NCBI GenBank assembly: GCA_031261345.1
Contig: JAISKC010000013.1
Location: 1-60,195 of the forward strand
Length of the DNA stretch: 60,195 nt
Direction: 5' to 3'
Origin: Eubacteriales Family XIII. Incertae Sedis bacterium
GTDB taxonomy: Bacteria; Bacillota; Clostridia; Peptostreptococcales; Anaerovoracaceae
Each line of letters opens with the position of its first letter. The first letter of the stretch is position 1. The position numbers and the translations under genes are program-made. This document shows, piece by piece, positions 24,312 through 33,364 of this stretch. The notes under the pieces were generated by a model, which was not told the DNA's origin, made no database searches, and saw only the letters and a program-made list of their open reading frames with translations.

Positions 24312-24940
24312 AGGTTTGAGCGTTCTAGGGAGCGAATTATGTGCTCTCTCATGGCTCTTTCGCCGGCGTCGGCGTCGTTTTCTACGAAGGCGTCGTAGAT
24401 GGCTTTGTGCTCCGCCAGTATGATGGGAAGGTCTTCCTGCTTGTACGGCAACACCTTGGCGCTGTATCTGATATATTCCTGAAATTGTTCTATCATGCCA
24501 ATGAGCATTCTCGAGTGCGATGCCGTTGCTATCCTGTGATGGAAGCCGGCGTTGATTGAGCGCATTCTCTTTCCGTCGCCACGGCTCGTGTAGAAGACCA
24601 TGAACTCGAAACTCTCGGAAATGTGGTCGAATTCCTCGTCGGTTCGGCGATTTATTGCCCACTTTGTAGCCCTACATTCGCAGGAGCGTCTGAGCGAGTA
24701 AAGGTCTCTGATGTCATCTTCTGAAAGGCCGACGACGAAGGCGCCTCTGTTGGGGATCATTTCGATTAGACCTTCGGCCTCGAGGTTTTTCAGCGCCTCC
24801 CTTATGGGTGTGCGACTGACGCCGTAGTCCTCCGCCAAGGCCGTTTCGGTCAGCTTTGTGCCAGGAATCAGCCTTTCTGAGAGGATTTCAATTCTGATTT
24901 TTTCCGCCAAGTCTATTGAGCGAGCCGTGTGGTTATCCAT
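24308..24940 (-). CDS. GntR-family regulator (FCD/FadR type)
   Basis: A 210-residue regulator with an N-terminal winged helix (TKLTETALAEDYGVSRTPIREALKNLEAEGLIEMIPNRGAFV, in pieces about 30-70) and an all-helical FCD effector domain. The FCD domain keeps the Asp/His metal-type residues (FHHRIATAS, EHKAIYDAF). It follows aconitase and is probably in the same operon. Ligands in this class are often carboxylates, which fits aconitase. Start ATG 24940 is preferred; a TTG at 24953-24955 would add five residues and has no ribosome site. Confidence 0.9.
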   Translation of the reverse strand: MDNHTARSIDLAEKIRIEILSERLIPGTKLTETALAEDYGVSRTPIREALKNLEAEGLIEMIPNRGAFVVGLSEDDIRDLYSLRRSCECRATKWAINRRTDEEFDHISESFEFMVFYTSRGDGKRMRSINAGFHHRIATASHSRMLIGMIEQFQEYIRYSAKVLPYKQEDLPIILAEHKAIYDAFVENDADAGERAMREHIIRSLERSNL

Positions 24941-24956
24941 TTGTTTTGCCGCCAAT

Positions 24957-26888
24957 CTAATTTTCTGAGCGAAGCATGTTTATCTTGCCGCCGGCTCTGA
25001 TCATCTGCTTCTCGAGGTCTGAGAGGGCGTTGATTGTCCTGTAAATTTCGCCGCTGTCCTCATCTTTTATCTCGATTATTTCGTTTTCGAGTTGGGAAAT
25101 GGCATCTTCAATCGCAAGGTTTTGCCCGAGGGAGAGCTTGTCGTAATCAGAGAGATTTTCAAATGTGAGTGGGATAATCCCGCTGTTGATGAGGTTTGAT
25201 CTGTGAATTCTTGCGAAAGACTTTGCAACGACAAATCTGATGCCGAGGTAGAGCGGCACGAGGGCGGCGTGTTCACGGCTTGAGCCCTGGCCGTAGTTGT
25301 CGCCGCCGATGATCACTCCGCTTTTCGCGGCCTTCGCTCTTTTGGCGAATTCGGGGTCAATCTTCTCGAAGCAGTAATTCGAAAGGTGTGGAATGTTGCT
25401 TCTATACGGCAGAAGTCTGCTGTCCGAGGGCATGATGTCATCGGTAGTAATGTTGTCGCCTGCCACGAGGACGATTTCGCCAGAGACCTTGCCTGCGAGG
25501 GCCTCACCTCTCGGGAAAGGCTTGATGTTTGGCCCCATTACTACGTCTCCCTCGCCACCTTCAGGCGGGAAAATGACGAAATTTGTATTCGGCTCAAAGG
25601 TTTCGTCCTCAATTACTGGAAGCCCTATACCCAGACTCTCGCTCTTTGCCATGCCGTCGGTGAGGACACCCGTTACAGCTGAAATTGCAGCGGTCTCGGG
25701 GCTTACCAGATAGACATCGGCGTCCTGCGTTCCGGATCTGCCTTTGAAATTTCTGTTGAATGTGCGAAGTGAAACGGCACCGCTCTGCGGACTTTGTCCC
25801 ATGCCGATACAGGGACCGCAGGCATTCTCGATGATGCGGGCACCGGCGTCAATCAGGCTCTGCAGAGCTCCGTTTGCCGCCATCTTGGAGAGGATTTTCG
25901 CGGAGCCGGGGCTGATTACCAAGCTCACATCGGGGTGAACCCTGCGACCTTTCAAAATGGCGGCGGCTTTCATCAAATCGGTGTAACTCGAGTTTGTGCA
26001 GCTACCGATCGCCACCTGATTGACGACGATTTCGCCGATTTCCGACACGGCCTTGACATTGTCTGGGCTGTGAGGCATCGCCGCCAATGGTGCCAAAGCG
26101 GACAAATCCACATTCAATATCTCATCATAAACGGCATCGTCATCGGCAGAAAGTGCCAAAAAGTCGCCGCCCCTACTTTGCGATTCCAAATACTTTTGAG
26201 TGTTCTCATCAGATGGAAAAACCGAGGTGGTAGCACCGAGTTCTGCTCCCATATTAGTGATGGTGGCTCGGTCTGTAACGCTGAGTGCCGCTACTCCAGG
26301 GCCGAAATATTCAGCAATCTTGCCGACTCCCCCCTTGACGCTGAGCTCTTTCAGCACGTAGAGAATGACGTCCTTGGCGCTTGCCCACGGCTTCAGTTTG
26401 CCGGTCAAGTTGATCCCGATGACCTTGGGGACGTTCAGGCTGTATGTTCCCTTCGCCATCGCCACCGCAACGTCGAGTCCACCGGCACCGATGGCTATCA
26501 TGCCGAGGCCACCGCCCGTCGGGGTGTGGCTGTCCGAGCCGAGGAGTGTTGCGCCAGGCTTCCCGTAGTTTTCGAGGTGTAGCTGGTGGCAGATGCCGCC
26601 GCCTGGTTTGGAGAAGAGTATGTTGTGTCTTCCGGCTACGCTCTTGATGAAAGCGTGGTCGTCGGCGTTTTCAAATCCTGTCTGTAGGGTGTTGTGGTCG
26701 ATGTAGGCGACGGAGATGTCCGTGTCAACCTTGCCTGGGTCAATGGCCTCGAGCTGCAGGTATACCATTGTGCCCGTGCTGTCTTGCGTCAAGGTCTGAT
26801 CTATCTTGATTGTGATTTCCTCGCCTTGACGGAGTTCGCCGCTGACTAGGTGATCTTCCAAAATCTTGTATGCTAGTGTCTTTCCCAT
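24957..26888 (-). CDS. acnA: Aconitate hydratase
   Basis: A 643-residue aconitase that interconverts citrate and isocitrate with a [4Fe-4S] cluster. It is the shorter type found in Clostridia. Cluster Cys residues appear in GSCTNSSY (about 295) and CGPCIGMG (about 353 and 356). Active-site elements include DSHTPTGGGLGM and the C-terminal swivel loop GGDNYGQGSSREHAAL. The start has AAGGAG 8 bases upstream. An inverted-repeat operator (26915-26942) lies upstream. The gene name is tentative because acnA/acnB naming does not map cleanly to this subfamily. Confidence 0.95.
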   Translation of the reverse strand: MGKTLAYKILEDHLVSGELRQGEEITIKIDQTLTQDSTGTMVYLQLEAIDPGKVDTDISVAYIDHNTLQTGFENADDHAFIKSVAGRHNILFSKPGGGICHQLHLENYGKPGATLLGSDSHTPTGGGLGMIAIGAGGLDVAVAMAKGTYSLNVPKVIGINLTGKLKPWASAKDVILYVLKELSVKGGVGKIAEYFGPGVAALSVTDRATITNMGAELGATTSVFPSDENTQKYLESQSRGGDFLALSADDDAVYDEILNVDLSALAPLAAMPHSPDNVKAVSEIGEIVVNQVAIGSCTNSSYTDLMKAAAILKGRRVHPDVSLVISPGSAKILSKMAANGALQSLIDAGARIIENACGPCIGMGQSPQSGAVSLRTFNRNFKGRSGTQDADVYLVSPETAAISAVTGVLTDGMAKSESLGIGLPVIEDETFEPNTNFVIFPPEGGEGDVVMGPNIKPFPRGEALAGKVSGEIVLVAGDNITTDDIMPSDSRLLPYRSNIPHLSNYCFEKIDPEFAKRAKAAKSGVIIGGDNYGQGSSREHAALVPLYLGIRFVVAKSFARIHRSNLINSGIIPLTFENLSDYDKLSLGQNLAIEDAISQLENEIIEIKDEDSGEIYRTINALSDLEKQMIRAGGKINMLRSEN

Positions 26889-26914
26889 TCCATCTTCTCC
26901 TTTTGTTTCGCTCG

Positions 26915-26942
26915 ATTGTATTCACTTATACAATAATACAAT
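26915..26942. promoter_or_regulatory. Probable GntR operator upstream of aconitase
   Basis: ATTGTAT-N6-ATACAAT (26915-26934) is a perfect inverted repeat and is followed by a third arm, AATACAAT (26935-26942). FCD-type GntR proteins bind short TTGTA/TACAA dyads, and such a gene is in this operon. Confidence 0.7.
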
Positions 26943-26967
26943 TTCCGGTGGTTTTTGTCCATGTGCT

Positions 26968-27711
26968 TTAGATGATTGTTAGCTCCTTTGGCATGCCGCC
27001 TATTGTTATGATTTCGCAGCCTTCCTTTGTGATTACTACGGTGTCTTCTATGCGGACTCCGCCGAAGCCTTCTATATATATGCCTGGCTCAATCGTCACT
27101 ACCATGTTCTCCTCTAGCACGGTTTCGTCCTCCTTGCCTATGCGCGGTGCTTCGTGGACTTCCTCGCCGACACCGTGTCCCGTCGTGTGCAGGAAGTGTT
27201 CTCCGAAGCCGGCCTCCTCTATGATGTCTCTGACGATTTTGTCCAAATCCTTGCAAGCTACGCCCGGGCGAGCAGAAGCGATGCCGGCGAGTTGCGCCTT
27301 CAAAACCGTGTCATAAACCAGTTTCTGCTTTGCGGACAACTCCGACACATCGCTACCGCGCCCGCTGCCGACGAACACCGTCCGTGTCATATCGCTGGCA
27401 AATCCGTGCGCCATTACTCCGAAGTCGATCGTCAAAAATTCTCCCGTCTGGATTACTCGGTCGGTCAGCTCGGCGTGGGGAAACGCGGAATTCGGACCCG
27501 AGGCGATGATGGGCGGAAACGACAACCCCTCATAGTCCTCCTCGAAGGATTCGGCGACACCCTCCATGAATTCGGCCAATAACCGCTCCGTGATTTTTAT
27601 ATCCGTGCGCAGGTTTGTGGACAGAAAGGCCTGCGCCGCCTCGAAGCAGACGGAGCCGAGCTCGGCCGCCAACTTCATAATCTGTATTTCTTCGTCTGTC
27701 TTAATAATCAT
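26968..27711 (-). CDS. M24-family aminopeptidase (Xaa-Pro type, catalytic domain only)
   Basis: A 247-residue pita-bread metallopeptidase. The five metal ligands are visible in order: Asp in LTIDFGVM, Asp in ASDMTRTVF, His in HTTGHGVGEEVHE, Glu in VTIEPGIY and Glu in GVRIEDTVV. It lacks the N-terminal creatinase-like domain of full Xaa-Pro dipeptidases (about 350 aa), so it consists of the catalytic domain alone. Start ATG 27711 was chosen because GGAGG lies 7 bases upstream; a longer frame to 27756 has none. Confidence 0.9.
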   Translation of the reverse strand: MIIKTDEEIQIMKLAAELGSVCFEAAQAFLSTNLRTDIKITERLLAEFMEGVAESFEEDYEGLSFPPIIASGPNSAFPHAELTDRVIQTGEFLTIDFGVMAHGFASDMTRTVFVGSGRGSDVSELSAKQKLVYDTVLKAQLAGIASARPGVACKDLDKIVRDIIEEAGFGEHFLHTTGHGVGEEVHEAPRIGKEDETVLEENMVVTIEPGIYIEGFGGVRIEDTVVITKEGCEIITIGGMPKELTII

Positions 27712-27747
27712 GATAAATCCTCCAAAATGATCAATTGCACAAAAGGG

Positions 27748-27778
27748 ATTACACAATCGAAACGTCCCCTTGTGTAAT
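27748..27778. repeat. 9-bp inverted repeat between minus-strand genes
   Basis: ATTACACAA (27748-27756) and TTGTGTAAT (27770-27778) with a 13-bp loop. It could be a weak terminator for the ParA-like gene or an operator for the peptidase; no T-run follows. Confidence 0.4.
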
Positions 27779-27793
27779 ATGGGAGATATTTTA

Positions 27794-28660
27794 TCATAAA
27801 ATCAGCTTTGTTAGGGCCTCTATATGCGGGGCGATGGGCTTTTCCGAGTAGACCGTTTTGCAGGCGAACTCCGCCCTGTAGACGGAGGCGAAATCGAAAA
27901 CCGGCAGGAAGAGGTCGGGCGTCTTCCCGAGAAATCTTCGGACTTCCTTCATGTTGACGCCATCGTTCATCTTGTTCACAACGCGAGTAACGGGAATGCC
28001 GGAAAGTTCCGCCGCGCGGACGAGCTCGGCAATTTCCTTGCCCGCAAGCAGACAGGAGGGTAGGGGGTCGATGACGAGAACAATCCTGTGCATCTGGGAG
28101 AGAAGTCTGCGGTAGTCCATGCCCAAGCCGGAAGAAGAGATGTCTGAAAGAACATATTTTGCGGGAACGTTGTTCACGAGGCTCACCAAGTCTGCGGCCT
28201 CGAGCTCAAAATCGGAATCTGCCGGCATACGCAGTGCCCAGTTCACGCCGCCGCTGATATTCTGAAGATGGCTGATGGGTTTGCCGCCCGAAAGCAGCCG
28301 GTGCAAGGGGTGATACGTGCGACCCGCGAAATGTTTTCCGATGTCTATCTTGTCGAAGGGAAGTGTGCTTCCAGCGGCCAGTGAGCCCGCCACCTCGACG
28401 ACCGCCGCAGCTGCCATTCCCATCTCTTGGGGAGAAACGCTGCCTTTCCTTGAACTTTTTGACCTTAATGTAGCCACCAGACAATCCGCCACAGCCTGCA
28501 CGAGGGTAGTAACCCCCGCACCGGAAGACAGCCCGATGAATCCGATCTTCTTGGCTCCGTGCACAGGCAAAGTCCCGTCCGTTACTCCGTCCGCGACCGC
28601 CCGTGAAAGGCGTCTATTCAGCCTATTATTCATATTTTTGTCATTACTAAATATACTCAT
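27794..28660 (-). CDS. ParA/MinD-like P-loop protein of unknown role
   Basis: A 288-residue protein with a P-loop variant GLSSGAGVTTLV (about 43-54) in place of the ParA KGGVGKT, so the signature Lys of deviant Walker A is missing. Later parts look like the MinD fold: KYVLSDISSSGLG (switch-like, near residue 167), IVLVIDPLPSCLLAG and IPVTRVVNKMNDGVN. It may be a degenerate or CpaE-like ATPase, or a pseudo-enzyme. It is divergent from ftsEX, which hints at a cell-surface or division role but proves nothing. The -10 box is 6 bases from ATG and there is no Shine-Dalgarno. Confidence 0.7.
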   Translation of the reverse strand: MSIFSNDKNMNNRLNRRLSRAVADGVTDGTLPVHGAKKIGFIGLSSGAGVTTLVQAVADCLVATLRSKSSRKGSVSPQEMGMAAAAVVEVAGSLAAGSTLPFDKIDIGKHFAGRTYHPLHRLLSGGKPISHLQNISGGVNWALRMPADSDFELEAADLVSLVNNVPAKYVLSDISSSGLGMDYRRLLSQMHRIVLVIDPLPSCLLAGKEIAELVRAAELSGIPVTRVVNKMNDGVNMKEVRRFLGKTPDLFLPVFDFASVYRAEFACKTVYSEKPIAPHIEALTKLIL

Positions 28661-28666
28661 TGGTAT

Positions 28667-28694
28667 ATTATAACACCAATAGAAAAAAATGCAA
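28667..28694 (-). promoter_or_regulatory. Promoter of the ParA-like gene
   Basis: On the minus strand TTGCAT (28694-28689) and TATAAT (28672-28667) are 16 bp apart. Only 6 bases separate the -10 box from the start codon, implying a leaderless mRNA. Confidence 0.7.
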
Positions 28695-28715
28695 GCGAAA
28701 TATTTTATTAGGTAA

Positions 28716-28744
28716 TTGAATAATGCGCCCAGTCGGGGTATAAT
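28716..28744 (+). promoter_or_regulatory. ftsEX operon promoter
   Basis: TTGAAT (28716-28721) and TATAAT (28739-28744), 17 bp apart. The leader to the ftsE ATG is about 55 bases. Confidence 0.75.
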
Positions 28745-28804
28745 ATTTTGTGTGCAAAAAGAATATTATTGCTTTGTTACATACTACATGATGTGGAAGC
28801 GGGA

Positions 28805-29542
28805 ATGATAGAATATAAAGAGATAAGCAAATCCTACGGCGAAAACGTGGGTGTCGAAGATATAAGTGTGAAGATTGAAGACGGCGAGTTCGTCTTTCTG
28901 GTCGGGCCGTCGGGTGCCGGCAAATCAACTTTCGTGAAATTGTTGCTCAAATTGATCGACGCTGATAGCGGGAGCATTATGTTCAATGGCTACGACGTGA
29001 CGGAGCTGTCGCCGAGACAGGTGCCTGGGCACAGAAGGAGCATGGGCATCGTGTTTCAGGACTTCAGCCTGCTCCCCAAAAAGACCGTGTTTGAAAACGT
29101 CGCTTTCGCCATGGAGATCATTCAAAAGCCGAGGCGGACGATACAAAGGCAGGTACCGGCAATCTTGGAGCTGGTCGGCATAGGGGCCGAGGCGGACAAA
29201 TATCCAACGGAAATATCGATTGGCGAACAGCAGAGGGTCGCTATCGCCAGAGCCATTGTCAACAACCCGTCGGTGCTCATAGCGGACGAGCCTACAGGAA
29301 ATCTCGATCCCGACACGGGCTGGGAGATAATGCATCTGCTCGAGCAGATCAACAGGCGCGGCACGACGGTGCTCATGGTTACACATTCAAGAGAGATTGT
29401 GAATGCGATGACCAAGCGCGTCATAGCCATCAGGGACGGCAAACTCGTCAGAGATGAAGAGGGTGGAAACTACAGGCCCGAGGAGGATGACGACGACATT
29501 GTCCCTGCCACTACCAAATCGGAAGGGGTGTTGCCGCTATGA
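28805..29542 (+). CDS. ftsE: Cell division ATP-binding protein FtsE
   Basis: FtsE is the ATPase that, with FtsX, transmits a division signal to peptidoglycan hydrolases outside the cell. It has Walker A GPSGAGKST (about 35-43), a Q-loop in VFQDFSLLPKKTVFENV, a signature that reads ISIGEQQR in place of LSGGEQQR, and LIADEPTGNLDPDT. The acidic C-terminal tail (RPEEDDDDIV) is an extra. Start ATG 28805 fits the conserved N terminus (MIEYKEISKSYG); a longer frame from 28748 is not needed. It overlaps ftsX by 4 bp. Confidence 0.94.
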   Translation: MIEYKEISKSYGENVGVEDISVKIEDGEFVFLVGPSGAGKSTFVKLLLKLIDADSGSIMFNGYDVTELSPRQVPGHRRSMGIVFQDFSLLPKKTVFENVAFAMEIIQKPRRTIQRQVPAILELVGIGAEADKYPTEISIGEQQRVAIARAIVNNPSVLIADEPTGNLDPDTGWEIMHLLEQINRRGTTVLMVTHSREIVNAMTKRVIAIRDGKLVRDEEGGNYRPEEDDDDIVPATTKSEGVLPL

Positions 29543-30432
29543 CAAGGGGTATGGGACTTGCGATAAAGCAGGCATTTTCGCAGATAAACAGAAACAAGGT
29601 CATGAGCCTTGCCTCCCTTTTTTCCATCACGGCTATCATGCTCATTCTCGGAGTTTTCTTCATAGTCATAGTGAATATCACCAACATGACGGAGAACGTC
29701 AAACAGGATTTCGACCAGATTCAGGTCTATCTCAAGGATAGCGTGGATCCGGATGATAAGACTGTGATGATTCGCGAAATTGAGGCGATAAGCCATGTTG
29801 AAGACGCAAATTATCTCAGCAAGGAAGACGCGATGGAGCAGTGGAAGGAGAAGTGGGGCGACAATGCCGACCTTCTCGACAGGCTCGAGGCAAATCCTCT
29901 TCCGAACAGCATTATTTTCAAGGTTGACAAGCTCGATTACGCCACGGGAATAGTCAAGCAAATCGAAAAATTCGAAGGTGTTGAGAAGGTGAATTACAGC
30001 CAGAGCACGGTTGACAAGCTCCTTGACATCACGAATTTCATTCAGGTGGGTGCGCTCATCGTGATCATTTTCCTCGTTATCATCTCGATTATGGTCGTGT
30101 CAAACACGATCAAACTCACGGTTTTGGCGCGGGAAAAGGAAATCACAATCATGCGTTACGTCGGCGCTACGAATTGGTTCATCAGAGGGCCGTTCCTGCT
30201 CGAAGGCGTGATAATAGGCATCATCAGCGCGGCGGTGAGCAGCGGGCTCGTGGCCCTGCTCTACCATTACATAGTCTCGCGCTTCGGCTTAAGCCTCGTG
30301 CTCATCATGTCATCAGGGTTCGTATCACAGCAGTTTATGAACATAAATCTTCTGATAATATTCTTGTCCCTCGGGATCAGCATCGGCGCCGCCGGATCTA
30401 TCGTGTCCATGCGCAGGTTCCTTGCAAAGTAA
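29539..30432 (+). CDS. ftsX: Cell division protein FtsX
   Basis: A 297-residue membrane partner of FtsE with four helices. TM1 (about 24-48) is followed by the extracellular FtsX loop (about 50-165), which contacts the hydrolase. Three more helices follow (about 172-195, 220-245, 265-290). Family motifs NTIKLTVLAREKEITIMRYVGAT and the final SMRRFLAK are present. Translation is coupled to ftsE by ATGA. Confidence 0.94.
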   Translation: MTRGMGLAIKQAFSQINRNKVMSLASLFSITAIMLILGVFFIVIVNITNMTENVKQDFDQIQVYLKDSVDPDDKTVMIREIEAISHVEDANYLSKEDAMEQWKEKWGDNADLLDRLEANPLPNSIIFKVDKLDYATGIVKQIEKFEGVEKVNYSQSTVDKLLDITNFIQVGALIVIIFLVIISIMVVSNTIKLTVLAREKEITIMRYVGATNWFIRGPFLLEGVIIGIISAAVSSGLVALLYHYIVSRFGLSLVLIMSSGFVSQQFMNINLLIIFLSLGISIGAAGSIVSMRRFLAK

Positions 30433-30448
30433 TTGGAGGTTTTTCTTT

Positions 30449-31603
30449 ATGAGTAATAAGACAAAGAAATTGACGGTAATGAATATGAGAATCGGGGCTG
30501 TTTTGATAGCCTTCGTGTTCGCTTTCAGTTTCATTGCGGCGGTTCCGGTCTACGGGGAAAGGGATTTGGGCACGGTCAACGATGAGATCAAGGACGCCAA
30601 GGACGAATACGAATCTTTGAAAAAGGAGGAGGAGGAACTCAAGGCGAGGATAGGCACTCTCGAGACCAAAGTTTCCGAAACCGAATCTGCAATAAGGGAA
30701 ACGGACGCCCAAATCGGCGAGTACAATGCCAAGATCGAGCAGATTAGCATCGAAGTTGAAAAGATGGAAAAGAAGGTTGACGACCAAAACAGCGACCTCA
30801 ACAAGAGACTCAGAATCATGTATGAGAGCGGCGACAACAGCATCATCGGGGTGCTTCTCGGCTCCGAAAACATCGTGGACTTTTTGGCAAATCTGGAAAT
30901 GATAAAGAAGATTCACAAGAGCGATGAGGATTTGCTCGACGAGCTTTCACGCATATTGGACGAGGTTCAGGCGAAGAAGGACGAGATGGTTCAGATTGAG
31001 CAGATGCTTGAGGTCCAAAAGAATGAACAGGTGAACAGAAAGGCTTCCCTCGAAGTTGACAAGGTAGAGCTTGCTGCCGCTCAGGCAAAGGTTCATGAAC
31101 TCAAACTCGACGCCCTCGAGGACCTTACCAATCTTCAGGCCGAATCGGCTCGTATACAGGCTTCGCTCGCAGGAAGGGACGCGGGATTTGTCTATGGCAA
31201 CGGCGTGCTTTCAATGCCCTGCAACGGCCCCATCACATCGGAATTCGGCTGGAGAACCAATCCTACGGGTTCGGGCTCACAGCTACACGCGGGAATGGAT
31301 ATAGCCGTACCCACAGGCACCCCGATATACGCTGCGGCGGACGGAGTGGTGATTTCTGCAGGGTGGAATAGCGGCGGATACGGAAATCTCGTCAGGCTTT
31401 CAAACGGCAATTTGCCCGATGGTCGGGGCGAGCTCGTTACCTGTTACGCCCACAACTCAAGCGTGGCGGTCAGCGACGGTCAGCGCGTAACTCGTGGACA
31501 GGTCATAGCTTACGCTGGCTCAACGGGCGACAGCACGGGTCCGCACTGCCACTTCGAGGTCAGAATCAACGGCGTTCCTCAAAATCCGAGAGCTTGGCTA
31601 TAG
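30449..31603 (+). CDS. FtsEX-linked murein hydrolase with coiled coil and M23 (LytM) domain
   Basis: A 384-residue secreted hydrolase. A signal peptide (MRIGAVLIAFVFAFSFIAAVPVYG) precedes a long coiled coil (about 40-250) as in EnvC, PcsB or PdpC-type partners of FtsX. The C-terminal M23 domain keeps its zinc residues: HAGMD (about 280) and HCHFEV (about 366), so it should be active, unlike EnvC, which only activates amidases. ATG 30449 has GGAGG 9 bases upstream. Together with ftsEX it forms a complete division hydrolase module. Confidence 0.92.
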   Translation: MSNKTKKLTVMNMRIGAVLIAFVFAFSFIAAVPVYGERDLGTVNDEIKDAKDEYESLKKEEEELKARIGTLETKVSETESAIRETDAQIGEYNAKIEQISIEVEKMEKKVDDQNSDLNKRLRIMYESGDNSIIGVLLGSENIVDFLANLEMIKKIHKSDEDLLDELSRILDEVQAKKDEMVQIEQMLEVQKNEQVNRKASLEVDKVELAAAQAKVHELKLDALEDLTNLQAESARIQASLAGRDAGFVYGNGVLSMPCNGPITSEFGWRTNPTGSGSQLHAGMDIAVPTGTPIYAAADGVVISAGWNSGGYGNLVRLSNGNLPDGRGELVTCYAHNSSVAVSDGQRVTRGQVIAYAGSTGDSTGPHCHFEVRINGVPQNPRAWL

Positions 31604-31614
31604 GCATAGCGCAA

Positions 31615-33336
31615 ATGACTCGAAGTGCGGAGACATTATTTGCGGAGATACTTGAAAAGCGCGGTGTAACGGAGGCCAAGCAGGCTGAGTATTTGTCTCC
31701 GTCCCCAAAATTGACATATGATCCACTTCTTTTGCCGGATATGGCGGAGGGAGTGGATTTTGTTTTGACCCAGATTGAGAAGAACAGGCGCATTTGCATC
31801 TATGGCGACTATGACGTAGACGGTGTGATGGGCTCAGTAATTCTCAAGACTTTCTTCGATTCCCTCGGTGCGGATACGGGGATATATATTCCAGCCCGCG
31901 TGGAAGAGGGCTACGGGCTGAACTATTCTGCACTCGATCAGATTTCGGGGGAGGGTTATGGTGCGGTCGTAACCGTGGATTGCGGCAGCGTGTCCGTTTC
32001 TGAGGTGAGCCACGCCAAGTCCATAGGTCTTGAAATAATGATAACGGACCATCACGATCTTCCAGATGTAATAAAACCGGACTGTATTGTAATAAATCCG
32101 AAAATTTCCGGCTCGAAATATCCGTTTAGGGAACTGTGCGGGGCAGCCGTGGCGTTCAAATTGTGTCAGGCTTTGAGTAATGCTGTTGCTGCTAAGGAAT
32201 TTGTCCTTGGCAGACCACCCCGTCAGGCTACGCCTGCCACCCCTCCTCAGGAGGGGAATTCAGCCCTTAAGGGGGTGCTTAATAGTCTTCTGGATTTGGT
32301 GGCTGTTGCTACCGTTGCTGACGTCATGCCTTTGGTTGACGAAAACAGGACTATGGTAAAGTGGGGACTTAGGAATATCAACGCCGGACGCAGGCGGAGC
32401 CTTGTAAAATTGGCTCACGCGGCAGGTCTTCACCTCGGCGAAATCACAGCCAGAGGCATAGCTTTCGGAATTTCTCCGAGGATCAACTCAGTCGGTCGCT
32501 TGTCCGCGGCGTCCAAGGCTACGGAGCTATTCCTGACAGATGACGACGCAAAGGTTGACGAAATCATAGAGGAAATGCAAAGGCTCAACGATGAGCGGAA
32601 GTCTATTCAAAACGCCTGCGAGGAGGAGTGCCTCACCCTAGCGGAAGCATATAGAGGTTCACCGAGTTTCCTACTGCTAAAGCCGAGCGTATACCACGAG
32701 GGCATAAGCGGCATCGTAGCGGGACGCATCAAAGAAAAAACCGGACTGCCGACAGCCGTCCTCGCACCATCAGAACCTATCGACGGAGCACCAACCCTGA
32801 AAGGTTCAGCCAGAAGTGTAGGAAATCTGAATATCATAGAACTTTTCCGTCGCCACGAAGAACTGTTCGCGAGATTGGGCGGGCACAAAATGGCGGCCGG
32901 ATTCACTATTCTAAGGCCAAATGAAGATGAACTCAGAGCCTCCCTAAACGAGGATTTGCAAAACCTCATCAAGGAGACCCCAAATCTTCTGAGCACGGAG
33001 GTGGAAGCCGACATCTCTGCAATTCCCGAAGAAATCACCTTGGAGTTGGCAAAACTTATAGAAAAAATGGAGCCTTTCGGCAGCGGAAATCCCAAGCCCT
33101 TGGTCGAAATAGACTGCACCGCCGCCCGAATTACCGACGTGAAGACGATGGGAAAAGAAAACAATCACCTTCGGTTCAACGTATCGCCATTACTCGGAAG
33201 TGCCAATGTTCCCTGCGTCTACTTCAACAATACGGAACTCCCGAAGTCTCCAAAATCAATCGTAGCCACCCCCAACGTCAACGCGTGGAATGGCAGAGAA
33301 TCCGTCCAACTGATGGTGGACACAATCATTACATAA
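31615..33336 (+). CDS. recJ: Single-stranded-DNA exonuclease RecJ with in-frame repeat insertion
   Basis: A 5'-3' ssDNA exonuclease of the DHH family. Motifs are DYDVDGVMGS (about 65), VTVDCGS, ITDHHDLPD (about 144), the DHHA1 motif GGHKMAAGF (about 420), and a C-terminal OB-like part. Between two conserved blocks (AFKLCQAL and LLDLVAVATVADVMPL) lies an unusual Pro-rich segment, GRPPRQATPATPPQEGNS. It is encoded by a GC-rich palindrome-bearing repeat at 32212-32276; the frame is kept. The start could also be TTG 31594, overlapping the hydrolase gene. Confidence 0.93.
   Translation: MTRSAETLFAEILEKRGVTEAKQAEYLSPSPKLTYDPLLLPDMAEGVDFVLTQIEKNRRICIYGDYDVDGVMGSVILKTFFDSLGADTGIYIPARVEEGYGLNYSALDQISGEGYGAVVTVDCGSVSVSEVSHAKSIGLEIMITDHHDLPDVIKPDCIVINPKISGSKYPFRELCGAAVAFKLCQALSNAVAAKEFVLGRPPRQATPATPPQEGNSALKGVLNSLLDLVAVATVADVMPLVDENRTMVKWGLRNINAGRRRSLVKLAHAAGLHLGEITARGIAFGISPRINSVGRLSAASKATELFLTDDDAKVDEIIEEMQRLNDERKSIQNACEEECLTLAEAYRGSPSFLLLKPSVYHEGISGIVAGRIKEKTGLPTAVLAPSEPIDGAPTLKGSARSVGNLNIIELFRRHEELFARLGGHKMAAGFTILRPNEDELRASLNEDLQNLIKETPNLLSTEVEADISAIPEEITLELAKLIEKMEPFGSGNPKPLVEIDCTAARITDVKTMGKENNHLRFNVSPLLGSANVPCVYFNNTELPKSPKSIVATPNVNAWNGRESVQLMVDTIIT
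32212..32276. repeat. Pro-rich in-frame repeat insertion in recJ
   Basis: The stretch contains GTCAGGCTACGCCTG and CCCCTCCTCAGGAGGGGAAT, both palindromic. It differs in sequence from the GGATTGC family. Similar CCCCTCCT...AGGAGGGG repeats are common intergenic elements in other bacteria; here it is translated. Confidence 0.75.
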
Positions 33337-33364
33337 ATATAGAAAAAATATCCCGCATCTTGTC

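Noticed and set aside
25794-26582. Plus-strand frame of 262 codons
   Set aside because: Antisense to aconitase, no start signal; codon shadow.
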